A stretch of 64,000 bases of DNA from Bryobacterales bacterium (GCA_016716385.1 JADJWL010000008.1:1-64000), one strand, 5' to 3'. Positions 50,047 to 59,272 are shown, counted from the first letter of the stretch. Notes: generated by a model not told the origin, from the letters alone. Program-made: numbers and translations.

Positions 50047-52218
50047 TCAGCGCACCGTCACGCTGGCCGAGCCCCGATTCTCCGCCTGATCCTCGACGCG
50101 GACGGCAAGCGTCGCTTCGCCCGGGGCGGCGTCCAGTTCCAGTTCGTAGGTCAGCGAACGGGCGCTCGAGACGCCCTCCCTGGGACCCGCCACCAGCCAC
50201 TCGCCTCCGTTGAGCGAGTACTCGGCGCGCTCGACGGTACCCCGCTCATCCACCGCAGTCCAGGAGGCGTGCAGTTTGCCACCGCGCCGCTCCATCTTCA
50301 GGCCGCGAATCTCCGGCGGCGTGTTGTCGATCAGGAAGACTTCGCTTTCGAGGAGCGTCTCCAGCGCCTCGGCGGGCGGGTTGTCGGGCGCGTCGGACGC
50401 GGTCACGCGCAACTGGTAGAGGCCGTCGGGAAACGAGGTCGAATCCCAACTGAGGTAGTTCTCGCGAATGCTGTCTTTTAACGTGGTCCAGACCGCCTGG
50501 CCCGGCTGGCGGATCTCGAGCCGGAACTGCAGTGAGTCATCGTTCGGGTCCAGCGCCGACCAGCGAGCCGCTATCCAGCCTTTGGCGTGCTGGAGCGTGG
50601 GGAAGGCCGGCTCACTTCGCGCCGCCTTCGCCGGCCGCGGCTTCCCAAGCGGGGGCAGGGTCAAGGTCTGCACGGCTGCGGATGGGGAAGAGGGTGCGGG
50701 AAAGCGGAAGTTCGGCGGCGTGGCCTCCACCGCGTTCACGACGGGCGCGGCGTTTCGCTGCCGGTAGGCGGTTTCGACCGCGCGCAGCACCGGGGCATCC
50801 CCGGCGCCGGGCCGCAGGGTCGCGCGCCACTGCAGGAACCGGGCAGCAGGCGACTTGATGGAACCGCCATCGGGCGTTCGCGCGGCTTCGGCCCACGGGC
50901 TCCAGTTCTTCTGCGGCTGGTCCAGATTTCCGCTGCGCGTCTCCAGGACGATCGCGCCGCCGTTTCCCTGGAACCTGAGCCAGCCCCAGCGCGAGAACAG
51001 GCCGGCGTCCAGCGGCTCGCTTTCGATGCTGCCCTCAGTGGCGAGGCCAGGTCCCAGATGGAAGATTTTGCCCGCGTTGCCGGTCGCCGCGTGGAAGCTG
51101 CCGTCCGGGGCGGCGACGAGCGCGGTCACCTGCGTCGGGGGCGCCTTGAGCAGGAGTGTGTGCCGGTTCGGCGCGTCGAGGCGGTAGATGGCCCCCTGGT
51201 TGCCGGTGCCGGCGTAGATCCGATGGTTTGTGTCGGCCGCAAGTGCGTAGACGAGCTCCTGGCCGTCACTCCAGAGCAATCTCGGGTATCCGTCCGGCTC
51301 AATCCGGACCACCTCAGAGCCTCCCCGGACCTGCGGAGCCGCCGGAGCCGCAGGCTGGGGCTGGACCGCGGGCGCCGTCTGTACCCGCGCCATTGTGGCC
51401 GCCTGCGGTGTTGCCGGGTGCGGCGCCGGAGCCGGAGGGACCAGCACCGGCTGTCCCTTCGCGCCCACCGCCGCCGCGATCACACGCCCGTGCCCGTCCA
51501 CCGCGAGCGCTGTAACCTCCTTGCGCGACATCTGGTGCAGCACGAATCCCTCACCCGAAGGCGTGACGCGAATCACGAGCCCGCCCGGTTCGGTGCCGAC
51601 GATCAGGTTTCCCTGCTTGTCGACGGCGAGCGAACGGGCATGCGTTTCCTCCGTGCGGAAGAAGATAGAGCCCTGCCCTGCCGCCGTCACCCGGTGCACT
51701 TCGCCGCCATCTCCCGTCGCCACGAACAGGTCGCCGTTTGGACCGAACGCCAGGCTCCAGATGTAGCGGGAGCCGGGTTCGTAGAACACCTCCGGCTGGT
51801 TCTGTGCGGTGATGCGGTAGACCTTTCCCTCGGGCGAGGTGGCGGCGTACACACGGCCCTGCGGGTCGACGGCCACGGCCTGCACCTGCAGGGTGTCGAA
51901 CTCAGCCCAGACCGCGGATTGGCCATCGGGTGTGACCCGGTACAAGCGCGCGGGCGGACCTCCGCCTGCGTATAAGATTCCCTTGGCATCGAGTGCGGCC
52001 GACCAGAGATAGGCCGAAGAGGAATCGAACAGCTCCCGGAAGGATGGAGCGAGCGTGACACTGCCGTCGCTTGCGAGCGACACGCCGCTGGTCACCGCTT
52101 TGCTAAAGGCTTCGTAGGAGTCCTGCGTCCAAAGCCCCGTCTGGCCCGCATTCGCGCTGGAGGCGAGAAGCAGCAACAGAGCCGCCAGAGACGCCGCCGG
52201 CGCCTGTGTGTTGTTCAT
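50047..52218 (-). CDS. Large exported beta-propeller protein with C-terminal Ig-like region
   Basis: A 723-residue exported protein (signal PAASLAALLLLLASSANA). Residues 65-390 contain SMP-30/NHL-like blades, for example AVDPQGRVYAATSPEGKVYR, FGPNGDLFVATGDGGEVHR and LAVDKQGNLIVGTEPGG. A Pro/Ala-rich spacer (about 265-295) breaks the propeller. The C-terminal 200 residues look like two fibronectin/Ig-type domains. It starts 22 nt after the S55-type protease gene, so they are probably co-expressed and may work together outside the inner membrane. No catalytic residues were identified. Confidence 0.75.
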   Translation of the reverse strand: MNNTQAPAASLAALLLLLASSANAGQTGLWTQDSYEAFSKAVTSGVSLASDGSVTLAPSFRELFDSSSAYLWSAALDAKGILYAGGGPPARLYRVTPDGQSAVWAEFDTLQVQAVAVDPQGRVYAATSPEGKVYRITAQNQPEVFYEPGSRYIWSLAFGPNGDLFVATGDGGEVHRVTAAGQGSIFFRTEETHARSLAVDKQGNLIVGTEPGGLVIRVTPSGEGFVLHQMSRKEVTALAVDGHGRVIAAAVGAKGQPVLVPPAPAPHPATPQAATMARVQTAPAVQPQPAAPAAPQVRGGSEVVRIEPDGYPRLLWSDGQELVYALAADTNHRIYAGTGNQGAIYRLDAPNRHTLLLKAPPTQVTALVAAPDGSFHAATGNAGKIFHLGPGLATEGSIESEPLDAGLFSRWGWLRFQGNGGAIVLETRSGNLDQPQKNWSPWAEAARTPDGGSIKSPAARFLQWRATLRPGAGDAPVLRAVETAYRQRNAAPVVNAVEATPPNFRFPAPSSPSAAVQTLTLPPLGKPRPAKAARSEPAFPTLQHAKGWIAARWSALDPNDDSLQFRLEIRQPGQAVWTTLKDSIRENYLSWDSTSFPDGLYQLRVTASDAPDNPPAEALETLLESEVFLIDNTPPEIRGLKMERRGGKLHASWTAVDERGTVERAEYSLNGGEWLVAGPREGVSSARSLTYELELDAAPGEATLAVRVEDQAENRGSASVTVR

Positions 52219-52240
52219 GTGCGATGAGATCCTCAGGTCC

Positions 52241-54100
52241 TTAGAGAACGTCGATCTTCAGCGAGTAACTGCCGCTGACCACGTAATCGAACGGCAGCGC
52301 CAACTGTTCCGAAGCGCTTTCCGGCGTGGTGATCAACATCCGATTCGATGCCCGGCCCGCCTGCATGACGTTCAAAACGGAGCCAGGCAGGCTGGGCATC
52401 GCCTTGTCGTCGTAATAGGCGGTGGGCGCCGCCTTGACCAGCGAAACGTACAGCTTGTTGTTGCTCCGCTCCTGGTTGAGCAGCGACACGGTCTGCGGGA
52501 GGTCGAGTGACCGGTTCATCGACCCGGCCAGACTCTGGATGCGATTCAGCGTCGCGGCATCGGAGAGCATGATGCGGTGCGTTCCTTTGGCCAGCCCCAC
52601 GGGAATCCGGATCTGGAATTCGCGTTCGATGCGCTCACCCCGGTACGGACGGAGCAGCACCTTGACGGCGACCTCGTCTCCGGCCCGCACCTCGGTGTTC
52701 GACACCCAGGCATTCTCAATTCCGGCAACGCGGCGCTCGGGCAGCAGGTCCACCGTGACACTCACGCGCTTCAGCTTGGGCGTCTTCACGGAGTTCAGGT
52801 AGAGGCGGTTGAACTTCTCTCCCCACCAGCCGGCAAGCAGCATCGGAGCGGGCAGCGGCATTTCGCCGGACGCCTGCATCGTGGACAGCGAGAGGCTGCC
52901 CTGGCCGTCCAGCTCCACTTCGCCGCTCAGCCGGTAGGTCGCCTCGTCCATGAACTCGTTCAACCCGGACAGTGAATTAAACAGAGTCACCATCATCAGG
53001 TAAGGGGTCCACTTCTGTTGCACGAAGACGTTGAAGCGGAACTGCTTCTCGCCGCGCACCGTGTCGCCGTCCCCGAACGAGCGTACTGTGGCGGTGACGG
53101 GGATCATCTCCGTCTCCAGGCCCAATTCGCCCATGATGCCGGAATGGCGGTCCTGCTTGAGTGCGCCGACGATCTCCGTCGCGTTGGCGATCTTGTTCGG
53201 CTGGAACTGCGACCCCAGCACCATGAGCACTTCGCCCTTGCTCATGGGCATGCTCACCGGGCCGAGGTTGAAGAAGGAGTGGCCGAAGCCGAGGACGCGC
53301 TTGCCGTCGTTGTAAGTCACGGTGCCGAGGCCGGAGACGTTCATGTCGCCGGAGACCAGTACGCCCGCAATCGACTCACCCGGTTGCAGCGCCGTTCGCC
53401 AATCCGCGGCGGGCTTGGTGTTGTAAATGGCCCCGCTGGCGCCGCCCTGCACGGCCGACACGCCCAATTGGCGGAACAGCGGCCCGAACTCGCGCAGTGT
53501 CCCTTCATGGAAGCCGGAAAAGACGAGCGGCGTCTCGATTGGCGTCATCAGAGGCGTCTCGCGGGGAAGCTGGCCCTGCGAAGCGGCCATGACACGCGCC
53601 AGCAGTTCGCCGGGAATCTCGGCATGGGCTCGTTGCGCGGGGCGGTCCGGCGTCTTGGCGCCCGTGGGCCGTGATTCGTCAAGATCGTTGATCTCGAGCA
53701 TCAGCTCGATCGGCGTGATGCCGCAGATGGCGTCCGGCGAGAAGACACTGAGACGGAGCGCGACCGCGCCGATCAGCTTGCCGTCGACGTAGACGGGGCT
53801 TCCGCTCATGCCGCCGGCGACATTGGTCCGCTGGACGCGCCCACCCATCTTGCCGAGGATCACGTCCTGGCGTGGCCCCCAGGCGTTCTTCCAGAGGCCG
53901 ATGATCTCGATCGGCACCGCTTCGGGCGTCATGCCTTCGAATACAGTCCAGGCGGTGGCTTGCATCCCCGGCTTGACGTGGGACGATTCCAGGATTTCCA
54001 CCGGGCCCGCTTTGGGCCGGGAAGGAGAAGTATCGCCGGCAAGTGCCGGCGCTAAAGCCACCGCGAGGGCGGCGGCCAGTGCGGCACAGGTACTCTTCAT
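52241..54100 (-). CDS. Exported SpoIVB-like (S55) serine protease with permuted motif order
   Basis: A 619-residue exported protein (signal CAALAAALAVALAPALA). Residues 41-140 match the C-terminal half of the S55 domain: VKPGMQATAWTVF, then the nucleophile motif GGMSGSPVYVDGKLIGAV (Ser99) and PIELMLEIND. Residues 241-330 match the N-terminal half: GLGTVTYNDGKRVLGFGHSF (candidate catalytic His274), KGEVLMVLGSQF and DRHSGIMGELG. In SpoIVB the His block precedes the Ser block; here it follows. The Asp that sits about 15 residues before Ser in SpoIVB is not obvious. The rest is a long beta-rich C-terminus. Confidence 0.8.
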   Translation of the reverse strand: MKSTCAALAAALAVALAPALAGDTSPSRPKAGPVEILESSHVKPGMQATAWTVFEGMTPEAVPIEIIGLWKNAWGPRQDVILGKMGGRVQRTNVAGGMSGSPVYVDGKLIGAVALRLSVFSPDAICGITPIELMLEINDLDESRPTGAKTPDRPAQRAHAEIPGELLARVMAASQGQLPRETPLMTPIETPLVFSGFHEGTLREFGPLFRQLGVSAVQGGASGAIYNTKPAADWRTALQPGESIAGVLVSGDMNVSGLGTVTYNDGKRVLGFGHSFFNLGPVSMPMSKGEVLMVLGSQFQPNKIANATEIVGALKQDRHSGIMGELGLETEMIPVTATVRSFGDGDTVRGEKQFRFNVFVQQKWTPYLMMVTLFNSLSGLNEFMDEATYRLSGEVELDGQGSLSLSTMQASGEMPLPAPMLLAGWWGEKFNRLYLNSVKTPKLKRVSVTVDLLPERRVAGIENAWVSNTEVRAGDEVAVKVLLRPYRGERIEREFQIRIPVGLAKGTHRIMLSDAATLNRIQSLAGSMNRSLDLPQTVSLLNQERSNNKLYVSLVKAAPTAYYDDKAMPSLPGSVLNVMQAGRASNRMLITTPESASEQLALPFDYVVSGSYSLKIDVL

Positions 54101-54158
54101 GCGCTCACTCGCTCCGGTCGCTTCTCCGATTGTACTATGCGGCGGACTCCGGACCGGA

Positions 54159-54824
54159 TCAGACGGCGATCGGGATCTTGATGATCTTCTTTTGGATCGC
54201 GTACTGCACGAGCTGCGCTTTGTTGTGAATGTCGAGTTTGCGCATCAGGTTGAACTTGTGCGCTTCCACGGTCTTCACGCTCAACTTGAGGCTGCACGCG
54301 ATCTCCTTCACCGAGTTGCCCTCGGCGAGAAGCTTCAGCACTTCCTTCTCGCGCGTTGTGAGCGTGGCGAAGCGAGGCAGCCGGTGCGCGGACTTGATGC
54401 GCGACCGGAAGTCGTCGACAAGCTGCGACAGCATGCGCGGGCTGAGGTAGCTGCCGCCGCGCTGCACGTCGCGGATGGCGGCGACCAGCTGCTGCGCCGG
54501 GCTGTCCTTTAGCACGTAGCCGCTGGCGCCCACCTCCATGCACTCCACGAGGTAGTCTTCGTCGTCGTACATGGTCAGGAAGAGGATCCTGGTTTCGGGC
54601 CGGTTCTTCTTGATCTGACGGGTGGCTTCGAAGCTGCTCAGCCCCGGCATGCCAATATCCATCAGAACAACGTCCGGACGGGTTTCCGCGGCCTTCGTGA
54701 CGGCATCCGTTCCGTTGGCGGCTTCGCCGACGACCTCGAAATCGAGTTCGGAAGCGATCAGCGTCTTGATGCCCTGCCGGAACAGCGTGTGGTCATCCGT
54801 TAAAAGAATGCGAATCTTTGCCAT
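54159..54824 (-). CDS. NarL/FixJ-family response regulator
   Basis: A 221-residue regulator. The receiver has LLTDDH, phospho-acceptor Asp56 in DVVLMDIGMPGL and Lys106 in SGYVLKDS. The LuxR-type HTH reads TTREKEVLKLLAEGNSVKEIACSLKLSVKTVEAHKFNLMRKL. It starts 32 nt inside the 3' end of the upstream NarL-type kinase gene, so that kinase is its evident partner. The next gene on the same strand is the S55-type protease, which may be a target. Confidence 0.94.
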   Translation of the reverse strand: MAKIRILLTDDHTLFRQGIKTLIASELDFEVVGEAANGTDAVTKAAETRPDVVLMDIGMPGLSSFEATRQIKKNRPETRILFLTMYDDEDYLVECMEVGASGYVLKDSPAQQLVAAIRDVQRGGSYLSPRMLSQLVDDFRSRIKSAHRLPRFATLTTREKEVLKLLAEGNSVKEIACSLKLSVKTVEAHKFNLMRKLDIHNKAQLVQYAIQKKIIKIPIAV

Positions 54825-56553
54825 TGCGAGTGTCCTTGCTCCCGCGGGCCGGCGCTTGCGCTGACAGCCTGCGCGGCTTCTTTCGTTTGGTCTCCATCGG
54901 GAGCCGCCCCCCAGCGCCTCCCTGTGTCTCTCTCTCCAGGTCTCTCTCTAAAGGAAGCTGGATCGTGATTTTCGTGCCCTGGTTAGGCGCGCTCGCCACC
55001 ACGAACCGCCCTCCGAGGAGGGCGACCCGCTCCCGCATTCCCGGCAGGCCGAAGGAGTGGCGCTTTTCGAACGCTTCCTCGACCTGAAAGCCAACTCCGT
55101 CGTCTTCTACGCGAAGTTCTAAGTAGTTATCGGAGGAAGTCAGGGAAATGTTTACAGCAGACGCGGAAGAATGCTTAGCGATGTTGTTGTAGCACTCCTG
55201 GACCAATCTATACATCATCACTTCATGTTGTCGCGGTAAACGATTGATCTTGGGAGAGATATGCAGACGAATCCGGGCCGGGTGCAGTCTTCGGAAGCGG
55301 CTCGTCAACTGCCGCAGTGCCGCCGACAACCCGAGTTGCTCTAGGACTGCCGGGCTCAACGCCGCAATCACCCGTCGGATCTCGACAATCGTCTTCTCGG
55401 TCACATCCCGGATCTCCCGGAGCCGATCCGGGATCTCTCCCTCCCCGCAGGCCGCCTCCAGCATCTCCAACTGCAATCGGATGAATAGCATAGACTGTCC
55501 AGCTTCATCATGCAGTTCACGGCTGATCCGCCGCCGTTCCTCCTCTTCCACCTGCCAGATCCGCTCGCTCAACTGCCGCACCTGGTCCTCGCGGGTGGCC
55601 AGGTCCTCCATCAGGCGGACCTTTTCGGCGGCCAGCAGGCACTGATCGACCGCGGCGTCGAGTAACTGGACTTCGCGCGGCAACCAGCTCCTTTCGGTGG
55701 AAAATCCCAACTGGATCACACCGGCGAGTTGGCCTTTATGCATCACGGGTTTCGACCAGAACGAGCGGAACTTGCCCGCCATTCTGCGGTCGAGAATCGC
55801 TCTTGTTCCCGGAGTGCCACGTAATATGTACCGGGTCCGGCCCAGTTTGCGTAGCATGGCCGCAGGGAGTTTGGTCACGGCGGCCGGCTCGTCTCCCTCG
55901 GCCCCGACCTCGGCCTGCGCGATGCAGACGCCGGTTCCAGGCTCAAAGAGCACGAGGCGTCCGGCCTGGGCCTGGCTGACGCGCGTCAGGTTCACCAGGA
56001 ACTGCCGCAGCAAGGGGGCCAGTCCCTGCGCTTCCAACTCCGCTCGGAACAGGTCGTAGAACGCCTGGGCTTCGGCCTCGCGAACCTGCGCGAACGCTTT
56101 GTTCAGGGACATCGCCGTCGCCACGCGCAACTGCGAGCGCACCCACACCGGCGGCTGGGAATCCTTGCCCGCGTCGAGCACGGTGCCGAGCAGAGTGTCG
56201 TGAATCGCCAGCAGGCGCATCACCTCGGCCGGCAGCAGATTTAGCTTCGCCAGGCGCCGCCCGTTGTATTCCACCTGCTCGAAGAACACCTCGACGGGCG
56301 CGCCCCGGACCACGATCTCGGCGGCGGCGCCGCTGGTCACTTCCGACAGCGCCTTAATCTGCTTCGAATCAAGCTGGCGCGCGCGGAGGCGGCTCCGGAA
56401 CCGGGAGTCCAGGCGCGAGGCCTGCGGCGCGACCAGTTCGGCGAACCGCCGCATTTCCCTGCGGAAGTCCTCGTTGATCAGCACGGCCGCTTCGGCCAGC
56501 ATCGCGTCATTCCAGAACGGCACCGATTCTCCTCCCGAGGCATCGCTCTCCAT
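54793..56553 (-). CDS. Cytoplasmic GAF-containing histidine kinase (NarX/DesK type)
   Basis: A 586-residue kinase from ATG 56553. No TM helix is seen. Residues 1-160 form a helical N-terminus; about 170-300 is a GAF domain (RLVLFEPGTGVCIAQAEVGA, VMHKGQLAGVIQLGFSTERS). HisKA_3 has EEERRRISRELHDEAGQSML (His338), and the ATPase has VQECYNNIAKHSSASAVNIS and LRVEDDGVGFQVE. A basic tail (ETKRKKPRRLSAQAPARGSK) follows the ATPase and overlaps the regulator gene. It is divergent from the DUF1684 gene, with 24 nt between the start codons. Confidence 0.88.
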   Translation of the reverse strand: MESDASGGESVPFWNDAMLAEAAVLINEDFRREMRRFAELVAPQASRLDSRFRSRLRARQLDSKQIKALSEVTSGAAAEIVVRGAPVEVFFEQVEYNGRRLAKLNLLPAEVMRLLAIHDTLLGTVLDAGKDSQPPVWVRSQLRVATAMSLNKAFAQVREAEAQAFYDLFRAELEAQGLAPLLRQFLVNLTRVSQAQAGRLVLFEPGTGVCIAQAEVGAEGDEPAAVTKLPAAMLRKLGRTRYILRGTPGTRAILDRRMAGKFRSFWSKPVMHKGQLAGVIQLGFSTERSWLPREVQLLDAAVDQCLLAAEKVRLMEDLATREDQVRQLSERIWQVEEEERRRISRELHDEAGQSMLFIRLQLEMLEAACGEGEIPDRLREIRDVTEKTIVEIRRVIAALSPAVLEQLGLSAALRQLTSRFRRLHPARIRLHISPKINRLPRQHEVMMYRLVQECYNNIAKHSSASAVNISLTSSDNYLELRVEDDGVGFQVEEAFEKRHSFGLPGMRERVALLGGRFVVASAPNQGTKITIQLPLERDLERETQGGAGGRLPMETKRKKPRRLSAQAPARGSKDTRNGKDSHSFNG

Positions 56554-56577
56554 GGTAGTAAGGTTGATGGAGGACCA

Positions 56578-57471
56578 ATGCCCCGGTATCCGTCTTATTC
56601 GGCGTTTTCCCGGAGAAAGTTCATGGGCGCGGCGGCGATTTCCGCCGTAGCCGCCCGCGCGGACGATCTCGAGGCTTGGCGCCAGGACCGCGAGCAGCGT
56701 CTGGCGGCGCCCGGCGGCTGGCTGTCGGTGGCGGGCTTGTTCTGGCTGAAAGACGGCGAGCAGCACGCGGGGTCGGACCCGGGTTTGGAGATCGTGCTCC
56801 CCGAACCGGCGCCGCCGCTGGTGGGCACGTTCCGCCTGAGCGGCAGCCGGGTGGAGTTTGCGGCCGCTCCTGGAGTCCCGGTGATGACGGCGAGCGGCGA
56901 GGTGGTGACGCGCCGGCCGATGCGTCCGGACCACGAGTCGGGGCCGGATCCGATTTCGGTCGGCAGCCTGGATCTGTTTGTGATCCAGCGTGGCGGGCGC
57001 ACCGCGCTGCGGCTGATCGATCATGACAGCCCCCGGCTGCGGGACTTCCGCGGGCTGGACTGGTTCCGGCCCGATCCGGCGTATCGTGTCGAAGCGCGGC
57101 TGACCGGGCAGAAACACACGCTCCCGCTGGTCAACATCGTCGGTGACCCGGAACCGATGGAATCGCCGGGAACGCTCGAGTTCAAACTGGCGGAAGAATC
57201 TTGCCGCCTCGATCCGGCGCTGGAACCGGACGGCATGCTGTTCCTTCTCTTCCGCGACGCCACCTCCGGGCGCGAGACGTACGGAGCAGGGCGCTATCTG
57301 CGCGCGGATCCGCCCCGCGACGGCCGCGTCGTGCTCGATTTCAACCGGACGTACAATCCACCGTGCGTGTACACGCCGTACGCGACATGTCCCCTGCCGC
57401 CGAGGCAGAACCGGATGACGATCGCGGTGCGGGCGGGGGAGAAGATGCCGCAGCAAACTGGAAAAGAATAG
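56578..57471 (+). CDS. Tat-exported DUF1684-family protein
   Basis: A 297-residue protein with a Tat-type start (FSRRKFMGAAAISAVAA). DUF1684 landmarks are GGWLSVAGLFWLKDGEQHAG, LRDFRGLDWFRPDPAYRVEA and the Cys-containing end FNRTYNPPCVYTPYATCPLP. The family is widespread and uncharacterised. GGAGGA lies 4 nt before ATG 56578. Its stop lies 4 nt before a GTG that opens an antitoxin remnant. Confidence 0.9.
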   Translation: MPRYPSYSAFSRRKFMGAAAISAVAARADDLEAWRQDREQRLAAPGGWLSVAGLFWLKDGEQHAGSDPGLEIVLPEPAPPLVGTFRLSGSRVEFAAAPGVPVMTASGEVVTRRPMRPDHESGPDPISVGSLDLFVIQRGGRTALRLIDHDSPRLRDFRGLDWFRPDPAYRVEARLTGQKHTLPLVNIVGDPEPMESPGTLEFKLAEESCRLDPALEPDGMLFLLFRDATSGRETYGAGRYLRADPPRDGRVVLDFNRTYNPPCVYTPYATCPLPPRQNRMTIAVRAGEKMPQQTGKE

Positions 57472-57475
57472 GAGA

Positions 57476-57664
57476 GTGGCCAAGGATCAGGTGGGACCAG
57501 GAAGCGGCAATGTGTTTCAGGATCTGGGATTCCGGCATCCCGAGCAGGAGATTCTTAAGGCTCAGCTTACGCTCAAACTGTACCGGGCTTTCCGAGTGCG
57601 CAAACTCACGCAGAGGGCGGTGAAAGCGCTTCTTCCCGTCCCGAAACGTCACGCATTAGACTTG
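57476..57664 (+). pseudogene. HigA-like (HTH_37) antitoxin remnant
   Basis: From GTG 57476 the sequence reads GSGNVFQDLGFRHPEQEILK, then AQLTLKLYRAFRVRKLTQ and a damaged helix-turn-helix (VKALLPVPKRHALDLMRG). This is the recognisable first two thirds of a HigA/HTH_37 antitoxin, which typically begins G-S-G-N-V-F-x-D-L-G. The second HTH helix is short by about one residue, and the C-terminal part is missing. The frame runs without a stop straight into the next gene. No RelE/HigB-type toxin is nearby. Confidence 0.7.
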
Positions 57665-59272
57665 ATGCGAGGAATGTTTCTGCGACACGGTCTGCTTGTC
57701 ATGGCGGTGCTCTTCCCGGTTTTGGGACAGACCCCGCCTGAAGCAGAGCGCTTCCTGTCCGGCGTGGTGCTCGACGGGGAGACGCAGCAGCCCGTTGAAG
57801 GAGCGCTGGTTTCGCTTGTGGTGCAGAATGGCGCAGGTGTCCGGACCGGGAACACCCCTTTCGGGCAGGAGAGCGGCACAGCCGTGTCCAGCGCTGGCGG
57901 AACCTTTGCCTTTCCACTGGCAGGCACCAGCCAGGCAGCACGCTTCTCTGTCCGCGCAATGCGGGATGGGTATGCGATGCCCAATTCTTTCGGCGCAGCC
58001 GGGTTGCTCGACTATAGCGGCCACTTGGACCCTGAAGAACAAACTACCCAGGTTCGGTTGCGGCTGTACCGCGTCAATCGGATCGCGGGCCGCCTGGTCG
58101 ACGAGGAGACGCAGCAGCCGCTCGAAGGCATCCGCGTGGAGGCGTGGATCTCGCATTTCTGGCAGGGACGGAAGCGCGTGATGGCGGCGGACGACGCCAC
58201 CACCATCACGGATCCCGGCGGCCGCTTCGAAGTTCCGGGCCTGTTCCCAGGAGACTACTACTTCCGAATGGACCCCCGTCCGGACCTGACGGGAGACGAT
58301 CCGTCAGAAGCCGCTACCGGTTACCCGGCAAGCTTCTGGCCGGGTCCCTCAGACGCCGGTCAGGGCACGACCCTCGCCTACGGTGCGGATCTCGATCTGG
58401 GCGACGTCAGGATTGCCAGTCGCGAGCTGTACGGCTTGCGCGTCACGATTCCGGATGACGCGTGCGGCGGAAAGTCCGCTGTCAGTGTCTCGCTCCACCA
58501 GTCGCTCGCGGGTGTTCTCCACCGGCGGGCGAGCCGCCAGACGCGGTGCGGGGAGCAGATCGCCATTGGGGGACTTGAACCGGGTCCCTATATTCTCAGC
58601 GGTTCGGCAGGTGCGAAACGGTTCAGGCAGAGGCTGACGGTCGTCAACCGGAGCCAGGAAGTGATCCTCGATCTGGTTCCGGATCTCGAGATCGCGGGGC
58701 AAGTTGTCGTACCGGAGGGCGCCGCGCGCTCCGTGCTGGGTTCTGTGCGAATCGGACGCCGTATTCTGGATGACGCGGAACGGTTCGGTACGCCGGATCC
58801 GGTCATGGATGCGAATGGCCGCTTTGAGATCAAGGAGGTCCGGCGGGCGAACTACAGGATCTGGCTCCAGGGTCTGCCTAGCGGGTATTACGTGGATAAT
58901 CTGTCTTACAACGGGACTTCTCTCGAAGGCGGCATCCTGCGCGTCAACCCTGGCTCGCTGGAACAGTTCCTCAAGATCACTGTGGCGCAGGGGACCGGGA
59001 CGGTGCTGGGCGGAGCGCCCGGCGCGGCCCGCGTGTTCCTCCTCCGAAAGATCCGTGAGGCATTTTGGTTCCTGAACCTGGCGATTGCGGAACCGGACGG
59101 GCAGGGGCAGTTCCGATTCGAGGACGTCGCACCCGGAGACTACTGGATCTTCACCACCGACGCGAGCGAGGCGGGACGGCTGCACGAACCGGGCGTCCTG
59201 GCAGGCTGGGCGGCGAGGGCGCGTGAGATCGACGTAGGCCGGAACCAGGTGGTTCGTGTGAACTTCGATTAG
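57665..59272 (+). CDS. Exported protein with carboxypeptidase-regulatory-like repeats
   Basis: A protein of about 535 residues from ATG 57665, or 532 from ATG 57674. The signal peptide (FLRHGLLVMAVLFPVLGQ) is followed by several CarbopepD_reg-type beta-sandwich units: LSGVVLDGETQQPVEGALVS, IAGRLVDEETQQPLEGIRVE, VPDLEIAGQVVVPEGAARSV, and blocks ending FEVPGLFPGDYYF, FEIKEVRRANYRIW and FRFEDVAPGDYWIF. Such proteins are common in Acidobacteria and act outside the cell, likely in glycan or surface binding. The start codon appears to come from the antitoxin remnant fused in frame upstream. Confidence 0.78.
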   Translation: MRGMFLRHGLLVMAVLFPVLGQTPPEAERFLSGVVLDGETQQPVEGALVSLVVQNGAGVRTGNTPFGQESGTAVSSAGGTFAFPLAGTSQAARFSVRAMRDGYAMPNSFGAAGLLDYSGHLDPEEQTTQVRLRLYRVNRIAGRLVDEETQQPLEGIRVEAWISHFWQGRKRVMAADDATTITDPGGRFEVPGLFPGDYYFRMDPRPDLTGDDPSEAATGYPASFWPGPSDAGQGTTLAYGADLDLGDVRIASRELYGLRVTIPDDACGGKSAVSVSLHQSLAGVLHRRASRQTRCGEQIAIGGLEPGPYILSGSAGAKRFRQRLTVVNRSQEVILDLVPDLEIAGQVVVPEGAARSVLGSVRIGRRILDDAERFGTPDPVMDANGRFEIKEVRRANYRIWLQGLPSGYYVDNLSYNGTSLEGGILRVNPGSLEQFLKITVAQGTGTVLGGAPGAARVFLLRKIREAFWFLNLAIAEPDGQGQFRFEDVAPGDYWIFTTDASEAGRLHEPGVLAGWAARAREIDVGRNQVVRVNFD

